A stretch of 64,000 bases of DNA from Oncomelania hupensis (taxonomy: Eukaryota > Mollusca > Gastropoda > Littorinimorpha > Pomatiopsidae): NCBI GenBank assembly GCA_036898135.1, contig CM072516.1:64693982-64757981 (forward strand), given 5' to 3'. The position numbers and the translations under genes were made by a program. A model generated the notes under the pieces. That model saw only the letters and a program-made list of their open reading frames with translations, did no database searches and had not been told where the DNA came from. This document shows positions 26,731-39,366 of this stretch, one piece after another (within the stretch, counting starts at the first letter, position 1; each line of letters opens with the position of its first letter).

Positions 26731-29700
26731 GCAGTTTCTAATTTCATTTTACAGTGAAAACAAGTTAAGAGGGATCAAATGTCATTTAAAAAAGCAAAAC
26801 AATTTTAAGACAAGTACACGCATACGCACATGCGTCCACGTACACACGCATTCACCCACACATTCACACACACACACACACACATTCACACCCACATTCA
26901 CACACACACACACACACACCCCTACACACACACATTTCAGGTATCAGCGCAACAGGGTGTCCGCAAGGGAGGATGTTCTACAGGTGTAAGAGGAAGAGAT
27001 AGGTTTTCATTTGGGCTTTGAAAGAGTCAAGAGATGGAGATTGGCGAAGGCTGCATGGGAGTTTGTTCCACAGGGTAGGAGCATAGACGGAAAAAGCTCT
27101 TTTGCCAAATGTTCCAAGAGAGTAGCGAGGAACTGTCAGAAGAGAAGCGTCTTGAGAGCGAAGAGTGCGGGTTGGCTTGTAAGGGTTGAGAAGTTCAGAG
27201 AGGTAGACAGGAAAATGTTGGTCATGAAGAGACTGATAGCAAATAGAGGCAACTTTGTAGTCAACTCTGGCTTTCACTGGCAGCCAGTGAAGAGCAGTCA
27301 GAGCGGAAGTGGCGCTAGCGCGTCGGGATTGTTGGAGCACCAGCCGAGCGGCATGGTTCTGAATGCGCTGAAGTTTTTGAAGTTGGTTGTTAGGAAGACC
27401 AGCCAAGAGAGAGTTGCAATAGTCAAGCCTAGAAAGGATGAAGGAGACAGCAAGCTTGTTGGCAGAATCAACAGAAAGATATTGGCGGATTTTGCTGATA
27501 CGACGAAGATGGAAATTCAGAGATTTGCAGAGATTGTTGATGTGAGATTCCATGGACAGACTCTCATCTAGATGTACACCCAGATTCCGAGCAGAAGTTG
27601 AGAAAGGGATAGAGTCATCATTGACTTGCAGAGAGTGTGTCGAGAGCTGGCGGAGCTTGCTGTTGGTACCAATGGCGATGACTTCAGTTTTATCATCATT
27701 CATCTTCAGCTTGTTTTCTGCCATCCAGTCTGCGACAGAGCTGATGCAGCGCGACAAATCACCAGCAAGGCTGGGGATGCCAGCTGGAGGAGCGGAGTTG
27801 TGAATTTGAGAGTCATCAGCAAAGAAATGGTACAGATGATCGAAAGTTTTGATGATTGAGCTGAGAGGTTGAGTGTACATGGTGAAGAGGATAGGTCCAA
27901 GAACAGAACCCTGTGGAACTCCAAACCTCAGAGGAAAAGAAGAAGACTGAGTGCCATTGACAAGAACAGATTGAGTGCGGTCAGAGAGGTATGAACGGAA
28001 CCAAGCCAGAGCCGTCCCAGTGCAGCCAAACACTGACTGGAGGCGTGCACAAAGAATGTTATGGTCTATAGTGTCGAAGGCTGCGGATAAATCCAGCAGC
28101 GTCAAAATGGACACCCGGCCTCGGTCAGCCGCCATGAGCAGATCGTTTACTACAAGCAGCAACGCGGTCTCAGTGCTGTGGCTCTTTTTGTAGGCTGATT
28201 GAAACGGCTCAAGCAGGTTGTGGGTCTGGAGATGAGAAAGGAGTTGAGAGAGAACGATACGTTCAAGAACTTTAGAGAGGAACGGAAGGTTGGAGACAGG
28301 TCGGTAGTTTTTCAGTATTTCGGGATCAAGAGTAGCTTTTTTCAGAAGAGGAATGATGAGAGCATGTTTGAACGAAGGAGGAACAGAACCAGACTGGAGT
28401 GAAGAGTTCATGATGGAGGTGATGACAGGCAAGAGATCATCAAGACATTCAAAGAAAAACTTGTAGGGCAGAGGGTCGAGAGAGCAGGATTTCTTGGGCA
28501 TGTTGAGAATGACTTTTTTGACTTCGTCAATGGTGACTGGTTGAAATGCACAGAGAGGAGTCCCAGAGAAGCTCGGCAAGTTGCCAGCACCCGCAGTATG
28601 AGGAACGGCATCAAGACTTTTTCGGATGTCCTCAATTTTGCCTACGAAAAACTCGCCAAACCTCTCTGGAAGACTCTCAGGAGGGATGTTTGAAGGAAGC
28701 GCCCCGCTCGCAGCCACACCCATCAGTTCGTTGCTCAAGCGGAAAAGTTCACGCTAGCTGTTTGACTCGGCGATCCTCAACTGAACAAAAGATGTCTTGG
28801 CGCCACGGACAAGGCGTGCGACCCGCTTACGGTGGTTGGAGAAAATCTCGCGGTGGACAGTCAGCCCCGATTTCCTCCACACACGCTCTGCTCGGCGCCG
28901 TTCGCGTTTGGCCTGTATGACTTCGGCTGTCATCCATGGGACGGACTTCCTCTCGGAGACACGACGCGTGACACAAGGGGCATGCCGGTCGAGAACCTGT
29001 GCCAGGCGCTGGTTGTAGGCATCTGCTGTTTCGTCGCTCTCGGAAGCAAGCGCGGCAACGGCGTGGGAAACATCGGCCCGAAACGCGATGACATCCACTT
29101 TCCTCAAGTTCCGAGAACTGACGACGCGACTTTTTTGGGGGGGAGGCCTGAGCACCGAGAGCTCGAGCGACACGCAGTAGTGGTCCGAAATGTCGCGGTC
29201 TTCAACAACGAGGTCCGACACTTTGTCCGGGTTGTTCGTGGCGACCCAGTCGAGGATGTGTTTGTGGCGATGGGTGGGGCTGCGAACGAGCTGCTCCAGA
29301 CTGTGACACTCCATCGCGCTGAGCACTGCTCGCACATATGTGTCATCCGGCCTGTCAAAATGTAGGTTAAAATCACCTAACAGGAACAAGTTATCACAGT
29401 GCGTAAACGACTCAATTAAAGTTGAAAATTCGTCTACAAACATTTTTTCTGTCAGTTTGTTTTTTTGGTTGCATGGTGGGCGATACACACTAACAAACAC
29501 AAAGTGTTGACCCGGCACTTTCAGGCGGACCTCACAAGCCTCGAAGGATCTGTAGGTGAGGCGGTCAGAACCCTGGGTGATTGTCACATGGTCCCTGAGA
29601 GTGTCCCGGAACACAACTGCAAGGCCTCCACCGGACCCTGTCAACCGGGGAATGGACTTCGTGCAGTAGCCAGGAGGAGTAAGTTCAGCAATGACAGACT

Positions 29701-32700
29701 CATCGCCAGTTAAGCGGAGCCAGGTCTCGCAGAAAAAGGCGATGTCGTAGTCACCCTCACTGACCAGGTCGTGCAGCTCAAGGGCCTTGTTGCAACAGGA
29801 CCGCGTGTTCAGGTTCAGGACCCTCAGAATTTTTAAGCGGTCTCTGGGAGTGTGCGACGGCTGACCAGGTGAGAGTGAGGGTGATGGTGGTGAATCATGC
29901 ACCACAAAGTCGGGTGCCGACGGCAGTGCGGCCTCACAGGTGAAGGGCAGTAGAGGTTTGATGGGGCTTGATGGCAAAGCCGAACCTTCCACCATGGGGG
30001 GCGTCGACGCAGCGGCGAGAGGGGGGGCAAGCAATAGAGGCGGAACGCCCGGCTCGGCAGGTGGCAGCGTGATATTACACAGGTCGCACAACGGCGACAG
30101 CGAAGGCGCGCAGCTTGGAGCGGGCGGCGATGGCAGAGGAGCAAGCGGCAGCGGCGACGACGACGGAGCAACGACGACGATGGGCGGCAGCGAAGAGGCC
30201 AAGGCAAAGATGGGGGGAGCCGGGGACCGTGGTGGGTGGGGAACACCACGCATAGCGGCTGGCAGAAACGGCGGCGGTGAAGAAACAACAGCGGAGGTTT
30301 CAGTTATCACCATTATATCAGCTTTGTGATCAATAATTAAATCATGAATGTCATCAGCTGTCTCACGACACGACTTTGCGTTGAAGCAAAGAACTTTGAG
30401 AGCATGCTGTGTTTGTTTACGTTTGTAACGCTTGCGTGGTAGACCGACACCGATCTGCAGTACACGAAGTCGAGAGACGAGGTCAGGGGTCAAACGCGCT
30501 GGTGCTACAGACAGCAGTTGAGCGCGATCGTACACTATACGTAATGGTTCCACACGCTCGCCTGAGACTGACAGCAGCGGTTGTTTCTGAAGTGAGTCAT
30601 TGTCTAGGCTGGCACACTGCTGCACAGGCGCGCTGTGCGAGGTATCAACACTGAATGGCGGGCAGTTAGAATTCAACAAATCTAACCTTGCGGATAGAAG
30701 AAGGCAGAAAACGAACATATTGACGACTGGAGGGGCACAAAACACCCACAAACTGAAAGAGTCCCACATCATGATGCTAGTATTACACTCTTAGACGCAC
30801 ACAGTCGCTCAATCTATCATTCAAAACACAAAAACATCAGAGCCTGCTGCCGCTCGAACCGCATGGTGAACGACAGGGGAGTATTACACTAGAGCTTTGT
30901 GCTTTGAAGGTCAAGCACTAAGCTCAGGGGTGCTGAAACCAGAATTTGAAACTTGTCCTCTGGACTATTGACCCAGACCAACACACTCATCGCCAAAAGT
31001 CTTTTCAATATTTAGAGCCAGAGGAATTCAGCACAAACAGATGTTTGGAAGAATATATAGAGTTTAAAATAAAAGTTGAGTGATTTTGAAGGAAAAAGAA
31101 GATGAAGAAAAAGAAGAGCTTTTCTGTTGCATTCTGTCCTTTTGTTGTAGTGTTTTTATTTTTTTTAAATGTTAAATAAATTTTTTAAATATATTATTTA
31201 ATTAAGAGATTTAAATGAATTAGCTTGCCTAAAGCAATGTATTCCGGTTCCAAATTGTACTTTTCAGTGCGAAGACTATGAGGAACGAAGAATGAGCAAT
31301 GTTAACATCAAAGTTGATAAAGATGACGTCACCCTTGAAAACGGTACCCAAGCCTTTCTTTTTTTAATATTGAATAGATAGCAACTTGAGTTGCTTTCTT
31401 GTTTTTTGTTTTATTTGCAAAGTCCAGCAGCTGCATTGCAGAGTCAACTAGTTTTCAACATGGTAAGAGTGCACTAATTTAAAAAAAAAATATTGTTGCT
31501 TAAAAACCAGTTGAAGTCTTTTAACCTTTGGCTCCATTTCAGCAGGTATCATTTGAATGTGGTTGTATAAATATTATTTTTAATGTATCTGTTAAGGTGT
31601 GATGCTCAGCATGGTGGAATGATGAAAAATGGTCGCCCTGACATGTTTGATATTTTTGCTAAAAATAGTCCTCTGATGTATTTGCTTTACGACTCTGATT
31701 CTACTTTTTGTTATTGATATTTGTGTAAATAAAGCTCTTTTTGACAGAGGGGTAAAGCAACATTTTCCGCGTGCACCCAAACACCTCCGAAAAACTTGAT
31801 TTTCAAGCCCTAGTTACATGTGTTCCGTGGCACCGAACAACGTAAAGCAGACAATTCTGTCTATTCATTGATAACCAAGTCATTGCGCTATTTTTAGCAA
31901 AGCGGGAGAATGACCTCTAAATGTAGAAGGGCTTTGTTCGACACATTCGCACGTTCATTGGCTCAGTTCTAAGGTCACTGAATGCCGATGTTCCGATTGG
32001 TCGAAGGACATGCGTGCTGTGCATGACCTATGGGCCAATCAAACATGACAACTATGATAACTTCTGGGATGCTTTCGTCCGCCACTTCATATGTTTCTCG
32101 TAGTTCAATTGAAAACTTCAAGAAGTTTTATCATCGATCGAGATGCCTAACAAGAAGGGAACGAAGTTTGGAACCATCTACGAGTTGGGCAAGAGAAGGA
32201 GAAAGAGACTATCGGACTCTGCTAGCCAGCAATCTGTGATTGAACCCAATGACCAGCACCCGGAATCCCTGAGACCGGTCAGTTTTCAGCATCGTCGGAG
32301 AAACTTGCATTTTCCTGACCCAAAGAGTGTGCCAAACAGCAAAAAATGAAGGACTTTGGATGCTGATTCATATTCTTCTTTTTCTTCGTCTTTAAGTCTA
32401 AAAATTTGCTGCTCTTTATTAAGACTTGATGAAAGACTATTACCTATGAAATTTTTCATAACAGCTTCAGCTTTATTGAAAGATCTGGGAAAGGGATTAT
32501 TTTATACTTTTACAGGATAATTTTGGAGATGATAACCATTTTTTATTTGCCTTATTTTCTTCCAAACCTTATATTTATCTTTCAATTCTAAAACTTCTTT
32601 TTAACAAAATTTTATCCAATATTGTTTTTTTTTTAGCTTGGGCTATTATTCGGTTACATTCTATTTTTGTGCATGTAAATTTCATATCATTGTGATTTTC

Positions 32701-35700
32701 TTTTTTTCTTTTTTCTTTAACCACTTTTTATTTTTTATTTTATTTTTTTTGGTTTATTTTTTATTTTTTGAACTTCAGATGAAGTTTTCATTCTTTTTTT
32801 TTAATATATAAAGTAGTTTCTCAGATCTTCTTCATTGGTTCTTTTTATTGTTTTTTTTGTAAGAATCTTTCTTTACCTTCTTTTTTTTTCTTTTTTTTTC
32901 CCAAATAAGAAAATAAGAAAACAGCAGAATACAAATCAATATTACAGAGCAAAGTGACTTAATCGTAATAGCTACCTGAACAGAAAAACAAGCAACAACA
33001 GCCCCTCAAAACCAACCGTCGCCCCCCCTCACCCTTCCCCCCTTAAAAAAAGGAAAAAAGGGTAAGGTAACGGGAGGGGAAAAAAAGAAATAATGTGGCT
33101 ACATATCTCCTCAATACCATTTCATTTTCAAAAATGCATACTGGGTCAAGTTCCTTTTTTATATATTTATTGAAAAAAAACATTTTTGATGATTTTTATA
33201 GCGCACTTATCTTGCCGTACCTGACCAGACTCTAGGCTCTGGCCGATACAGGTTGTAACTCAAACCGCCCGAGACGCCCACCCGCAGCCTTTGGGCGCAT
33301 GGTCTGACGCCTGGACAACTGAGCACTATCCTGGCCAGCCAGGGATGAGGGAGAAGGATTAAGTGCATGCTGGATGTGTTCTTGTTACCGGCACTCACCT
33401 ATCTAGGACATGAGCGTCAGGATCTTTAAAGTCCGTTATGATGGAATGTATGCGACACACAGACTAGACCTCGGTTTATACTCTCATCCGAAGGGCCAGC
33501 GGTTATTCTTGCAATCAGTATTCTCTTCCTTCCCCTTTTTTCCCAACCCTCTTTGTTTTTTTGTTTTTTTTAACAGCCATGTACTTTAGTGGTTTTTTTT
33601 TTCATTCTTAACACAAAAGCTACATGGTAAAGGAAAAGACGGACAAGACTAAACAAAGACAAAGACTGTAGAACAAACATGCTTTCAAGAGAAAAGAATA
33701 ACTGCATAACAAGTGAAGTAGGCAAGGCACAAGCCTTGATTTTGAAAGTTTGCAACAACAACAACAACAACAACAAAAATGCAAGGTACAAGCCTTGATT
33801 TTCAAAGTTTGCAACAAAACAAAAAACAAACAAGCAAAATATATATATATATATCTATACCACTAGTTAGTTGCAATTAAACGTCATAATAATAACTGAT
33901 TGTCAAAAATGACACACAAAGAATTCAATGCATTTGTTTTCTTGGCAATACTAATGCTCAATTTTCCTATCAAGATACTATGATTAGCAAAATTTGCTTT
34001 TTCCTCTGTTAACTGTAATCTTTTAATTGCTTCACCAAAAAACACCTCTAGCATAGAACATTCAATTTTTGTACTAAGTTTAGCAGACAGCATACTTGAA
34101 ACATAATTCAAAAATCTCTTTACATAATCACATTATAAAAGAAGTGTTCTATAAAGTCTACCTTGTCAGTGCAATAGTTACATTTGTTTTTATTGACGAC
34201 TTTCATTTTCTGCAGTAGTATGTTTGTAGGGTAAATATTATGTATGATTTTCCATTGCAGTTATATTAAACGGACTTCTTTACCGGCTCTCCTTGGCATT
34301 AGCCACACCTTGTCGCCAATGTCAATATTAAATTTGTGGTTCCAAAGGGCAAATGTGTGCGGTTTAAGTGTGTGATTTTCTGCTGCAGCAGTATTTAACA
34401 TTTGTTTAATTAATTTAGGTTTACAATTTAAAATAATTCCATAATTTTCTTCCATTGTGAATTCGCCAGCGTTTAACCATTATTTCCAGCTCTTTGGTAT
34501 AGCGTTCACTAAAGCTTTGTACTCAAACATAACATTCCATTTATTTTTACCAATGATTGCCCGCATTTCATCCAAGGAATACAGTCTGTTTTCTGTTATA
34601 TTTATAATATCTTTTGTCCTTTCAATTCCATTTTTAACCCAATATGCAAAATGCAATACACTACCTTTATATTGAACAAGCTGATTATTAAATAACATCT
34701 GATTACACACTTAGTGTTTATTGACTTCGCTCATCGAATGTTTTTGTATTCAACTAGGTTATAAGACCGTCTTTTCAGAAGCTTTATCTTCTCTACAATT
34801 AAAATCAATGCTATCAAGTTTTCCTGCTAGGTGTTGTAAATGCCAAACAGGAATAAAGTCCAGTTTTCATTGTTGCAGCAAACTAGTTTTCCTGCCCACT
34901 CCAGATAGGAACATTGTTGAGAGAAAACCATCTCAACCATCTTAAGACCTCCATTGCTGTATTCGCTTTGTAATATTTTTCTTTTGATTTTTTCAAAATC
35001 CTTTCTGTTCGAAAATGTCCTCTGCCATAAAAATTAACCACTTTATAAAATGTTTTTTTTTTAAATCTTTACAGCGTGTTCACAATTTTTGTTCCACCAT
35101 ACTATAGCCTGAATACTTACTATCCTATCCTATCCTATCCCGCAATTCGGAGGTCGTAGGGGCACCACAGATGATCGTTTAACCAGCGTACTCCATCTTT
35201 TTCTGATTGCTCTTGCCCCTATGCTGACTGTGCCTTCATGATCTGCAAGGGCATCTGACATAATGTGCTCTACGAAGATGTTGAAGAGTGTTGGAGGGAG
35301 AAGGCATACCTGACGCACACCGATTGTTGTTCTGAACCAGATTCCGATGGCGCTGTTGACTGCACTGGTAGCCTTGTCATACAGGCTTTTGATGACTTCA
35401 ATAATTTTAGGGCTGATGTTGTACACTCTCATGGTTGCCCACAGAACTGCATGCCAGACTCCGTCAAACGCCTTTTTGAAGTCTACGAACAGATGATATA
35501 GATGTTGTTGGTGCTGTATGTATTTCTCACAGATTATTCTGAGGTTGAAAATCTGTTCAGTGGTACTTCACCCTGCACTGAATCCTGCTTGTTCTTCAGC
35601 TATGATTTGTTCAGCTTGGGGTTTCAACCTGTTGAGTATTATTTTCAGGAGGACCTTGCTGGGATGGCTGATGAGGCTGATGGTGCGGTAATTTTCACAT

Positions 35701-37722
35701 TCCTGAAGGTTACCTTTTTTGGAAGAGTTATGACAAGCAACTGGGTCCATGGTGTAGGCCACTACTCACTCTGCCAGATCTTGTCATAGAAGGCTCTTGA
35801 CTGCTGGACATTTTCTTGGGCAACAAATGTTACATTCTCTTCATTTACTAGTTCAGCAGATACAAGGGCGTTGAACAGATCCCTCTTGGCTTGAAGGTTG
35901 GAGTCTTGAACAGATGAAACTCTTCTCACAACCATTTTCACCTTTTGGACGATCAGCCTTGATCTTACGCACTGAGTCCACAAATTTCTTGCTAGCAAGC
36001 TTCAAGTCTCTAAACGTTACATTGTTGATGCCACAGAGTAGGTTATGGCACTGATCGGCGCTGCAATGGAATCCTCAGCAGACTTGAGGGCATCGTTTAT
36101 TTCTTCAATGTTAGAGGCTTTTTTCTTAATGACATACTCTGTAAGAAAGCCCCGGTTTCTTGGCTTCATTTAAAACAGAATTGTGCCGAATTGCAGCAAG
36201 TGGGCCATTCAGAGCATTTTTTTGTTTGGATGCAGAATTTTGATTTTGCTTCCGCATTCCATTGCTCATCGTCATGCTTACGTCAGAAACTGCAGTGGCA
36301 TCTTCATTCTGATTGGAAGCAGTGACGTCATTTTTCTTTTTTCCCTTCGTTTTAGCTCTTTGTACATCTTTTTTGTTGTTCAGCTTATTGGAAGAATTGA
36401 CGACTGACCAGGTTTCGTTTTAGCAGGAATAAGGTCAGTTGATACCAACTCAGAGGCTTTAACGGCATTGGCCTATGAGCGGTCTTTATCCCCATTGCTC
36501 TTTTGGACAGCATCGATTTTCGTCATAACTGCACGATTTAGATTAGAGATCACTTCTGACTGCTCGCGCACAACGATCTCTAGCGATGTGATTTGGTCAA
36601 GAAGTTGGCAAACCAGTTCAGAAAGTACGACCTGATCTTGTCCATTGTTGCCGTTAAATTTAGAGCTCTGACGCCTTGTTTTGGTCATCTCTATGTCTTT
36701 GATGGGCAATCAGCCCTGGCAAAAAATCAGTTTCCATGTGACTTCGCTATCTTTATCACGTGAAGAGAAACAGAAGGGTGTCATCTGAAACTGAAGTGCA
36801 GCAACTGTGACATCTTTAGCAAGAAAAAGAGCTCCCACAGGGAACAACAGTGAGCAGGCGATACGGCGTTGGAAGGCGATTAACAATATTTGTTGCGAGG
36901 GGTGCGGGGCTCACATGGGAAGGGAGCGACAGGTGTATGGTGCTGGGAAGTGGTAGAACTCTATTTTTTTGGCTGGGGTTGTAAATAATAGTGTTTTGTA
37001 GTTTGGTTATGTTTTTTAGTTCAATATGTTATGTTATTCATGTTGACATAGTTGCAAAAGCATTTTGTCTTTTCAAATGCCTTTTTTTCAAAATAGCAAT
37101 TTTGCATTATGTATCAAATTTGCCCCCTCTCCCCTTCTCCCTCCATTTTTTTTCTGACTTAGAATAATAATTAGAGTAATAGTTCATGCATAAAATTTGG
37201 CACTCAGAAATAAAATGGTGTGCCGAGTGCAATAAAACCACAATGAAAACTGTCGGTGACATAGTTTCTGAGTTCTATATGATCAGAAGTGTGTGAACGT
37301 GTTTCTCGTTCGATCACAAAACTAATTCCTGTTAAAAACCTACTCTTTTATCACTTGTATTGCACTGTTCAAATCATTAACTTTACAAAACATCAATACT
37401 TAGCTCTCTAGTGCATTCTGTTCGTTTGCACCAAAGTGGGCAAAAATGCACTTTAAAAAAAATAAATTCTCATAACTGTTTTGTTTGATGATGCAAATTA
37501 ATCAGGCTTGAATGAACTCTGCTACTATGTAGACAACATTCCTGCCAAGTTTCATCAAAATATGTTGAGAAGTCTTGGAGAAACGGCCAATAATGCAAAA
37601 TGAGCGTTCTTGCATGCCATGCGTCTCCTTAAGTAATATTAATTATAACTGGTCTTTACTGATTCATCATCCTCATCATCACCACCATCATCACCATCAT
37701 CATCACCATCACCATCATCATT

Positions 37723-37775
<53 letters not shown>

Positions 37776-38427
37776 TCGTCATTTCCGTCATCCCCGTCAT
37801 CATCATTTTCATCATCTTGTCATTGTCATCAACCACAACAACGACGCGTTGTATGTATTAACAGCAGACCTACCCATGAAGGAGGAAGAGGAGACGGACT
37901 TTGCGCTTGGTGAGAACACACCTCGCAGCGGTGCTCCTGAACAGAAGCGAGAACATTCGGTGCATCTGTCCCACGTCTCCATGGAGTCCAACGTTGACGT
38001 GTCTCTCTCTGACATTGACATGAACCCCCACTTGGACGACACTGAGCCTGAGGTGAGAGGATTAGACCAGGAATCGATTTTTCAGGCAGAAATAAATTTG
38101 AGGTCTAAAAAAAGTTCAGTTAATGGATCAGTCCTGCAGTATTAGAGGGGAAATGGATCAGTCTTACAGAGCAGTCAGAGAGTACACTGAATGCACAAAC
38201 CATTAGTGTGGCTGGTGATTCCAAATTGAAGATGGTAAGTTGTATTAATATATGTTAAATAGATACTTGCTGTTGCCGATTTTGGCTTTTATGTGTCCAC
38301 AGGTGGTGCCATTGTTTGTGCATTTCACTGGAACACTAAAGCGCAGAAATGAACAGCACAACACTAGTGTTACCTCAGTCCCTCTCTGTCTTGGTACGTA
38401 CACTTTTATCATGAGGGATAGAGAGGA

Positions 38428-38517
<90 letters not shown>

Positions 38518-38543
38518 GAAGTTGACAGTGAGAGAGAGATGGA

Positions 38544-38586
<43 letters not shown>

Positions 38587-39083
38587 AAGGAGACAGAGAG
38601 AGCACAACATTTTCTTCAAATTAAGGATTGAGAACTGGACAAGAGAGCAGATGTTTGTTTTTGTTGTACTCCCTCCACACCCTCACAATTTAAAGTGCAT
38701 GATGCTTGTGCCTATTTACAATAAGAAAGAAAATGGCATTGTGCTCATAAAGCTGGACATCTCTTCCCTATAACTGAAAGTCCGTGAGAAACCGGTGCCT
38801 TATTTATTTATTTATTTGTTTATTTGTTTATTTATTATTTATTACTTATAGGCCAGCTGTTGAGGTCAATGAAGGATCCTCTGATGGCCATTGACTTTGG
38901 TGACTTCCAAGTGACCTTTGACATCAACTGCCTGACCTTGCCCCCTGAACCTGACCCCGAACCAGAGAGAGGTTGCCTGACGAGATCCATGTCTAATCAG
39001 AGCCAGGATTACAGCTTACGAACATCTGAATGTGAACCTGAGGATCTGCAGAGCAGCATTGCTTCTTCAGAGTTTGAGTATGT

Positions 39084-39143
<60 letters not shown>

Positions 39144-39276
39144 TTATTTTTAAACGCACAATACCAAACATGAAATCTGCTCAAAGCACGACATTTATTC
39201 ATTCTCACGCAATGGACAATAACATACATGTCAATAAATTTTAATAAGATCATTTAAATGAAGAACACACACACAC

Positions 39277-39318
<42 letters not shown>

Positions 39319-39329
39319 CACACACACAT

Positions 39330-39366
<37 letters not shown>

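Larger units (their letters stand above)
26177..30890 (-). mobile_element. L2/CR1-group LINE, nearly intact
   Basis: It carries a single long EN-RT reading frame (30772 to 26978, minus strand) and a 3' region of about 800 bases with GT and AAT simple repeats ending TTGCGCTATACAAAATAA and TTA units. The left limit is about 45 bases from exon 9. The 5' end is uncertain: AGTATTACACT occurs at 30779-30789 and again at 30880-30890. Confidence 0.85.

Noticed and set aside
27011..28920. Several 70-190-aa + strand ORFs
   Set aside because: Antisense shadows of the LINE reverse transcriptase.
29940..30329. Gly/Ala-rich 129-aa + strand ORF and 151-aa minus ORF 29833-30288
   Set aside because: Shadows of the Pro/Ser/Ala-rich linker in the LINE ORF2.
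30779..30890. AGTATTACACT direct repeats as the LINE target duplication
   Set aside because: Both copies lie on the same side of the LINE, 101 bases apart; no third copy was seen at the 3' end.
31690..31760. Histone-type 3' hairpin near AAAGCTCTTTTTGACAGAG
   Set aside because: The stem does not fit the histone consensus and no histone ORF is upstream.
37575..37913. His-rich 112-aa ORF and Asp-rich ORF on the other strand
   Set aside because: Both are CAT-repeat translations overlapping exon 11 of the SZT2-like gene in other frames.
38252..38619. Arg-Glu and Ser-Leu repeat ORFs
   Set aside because: They translate the GA microsatellite after exon 12.
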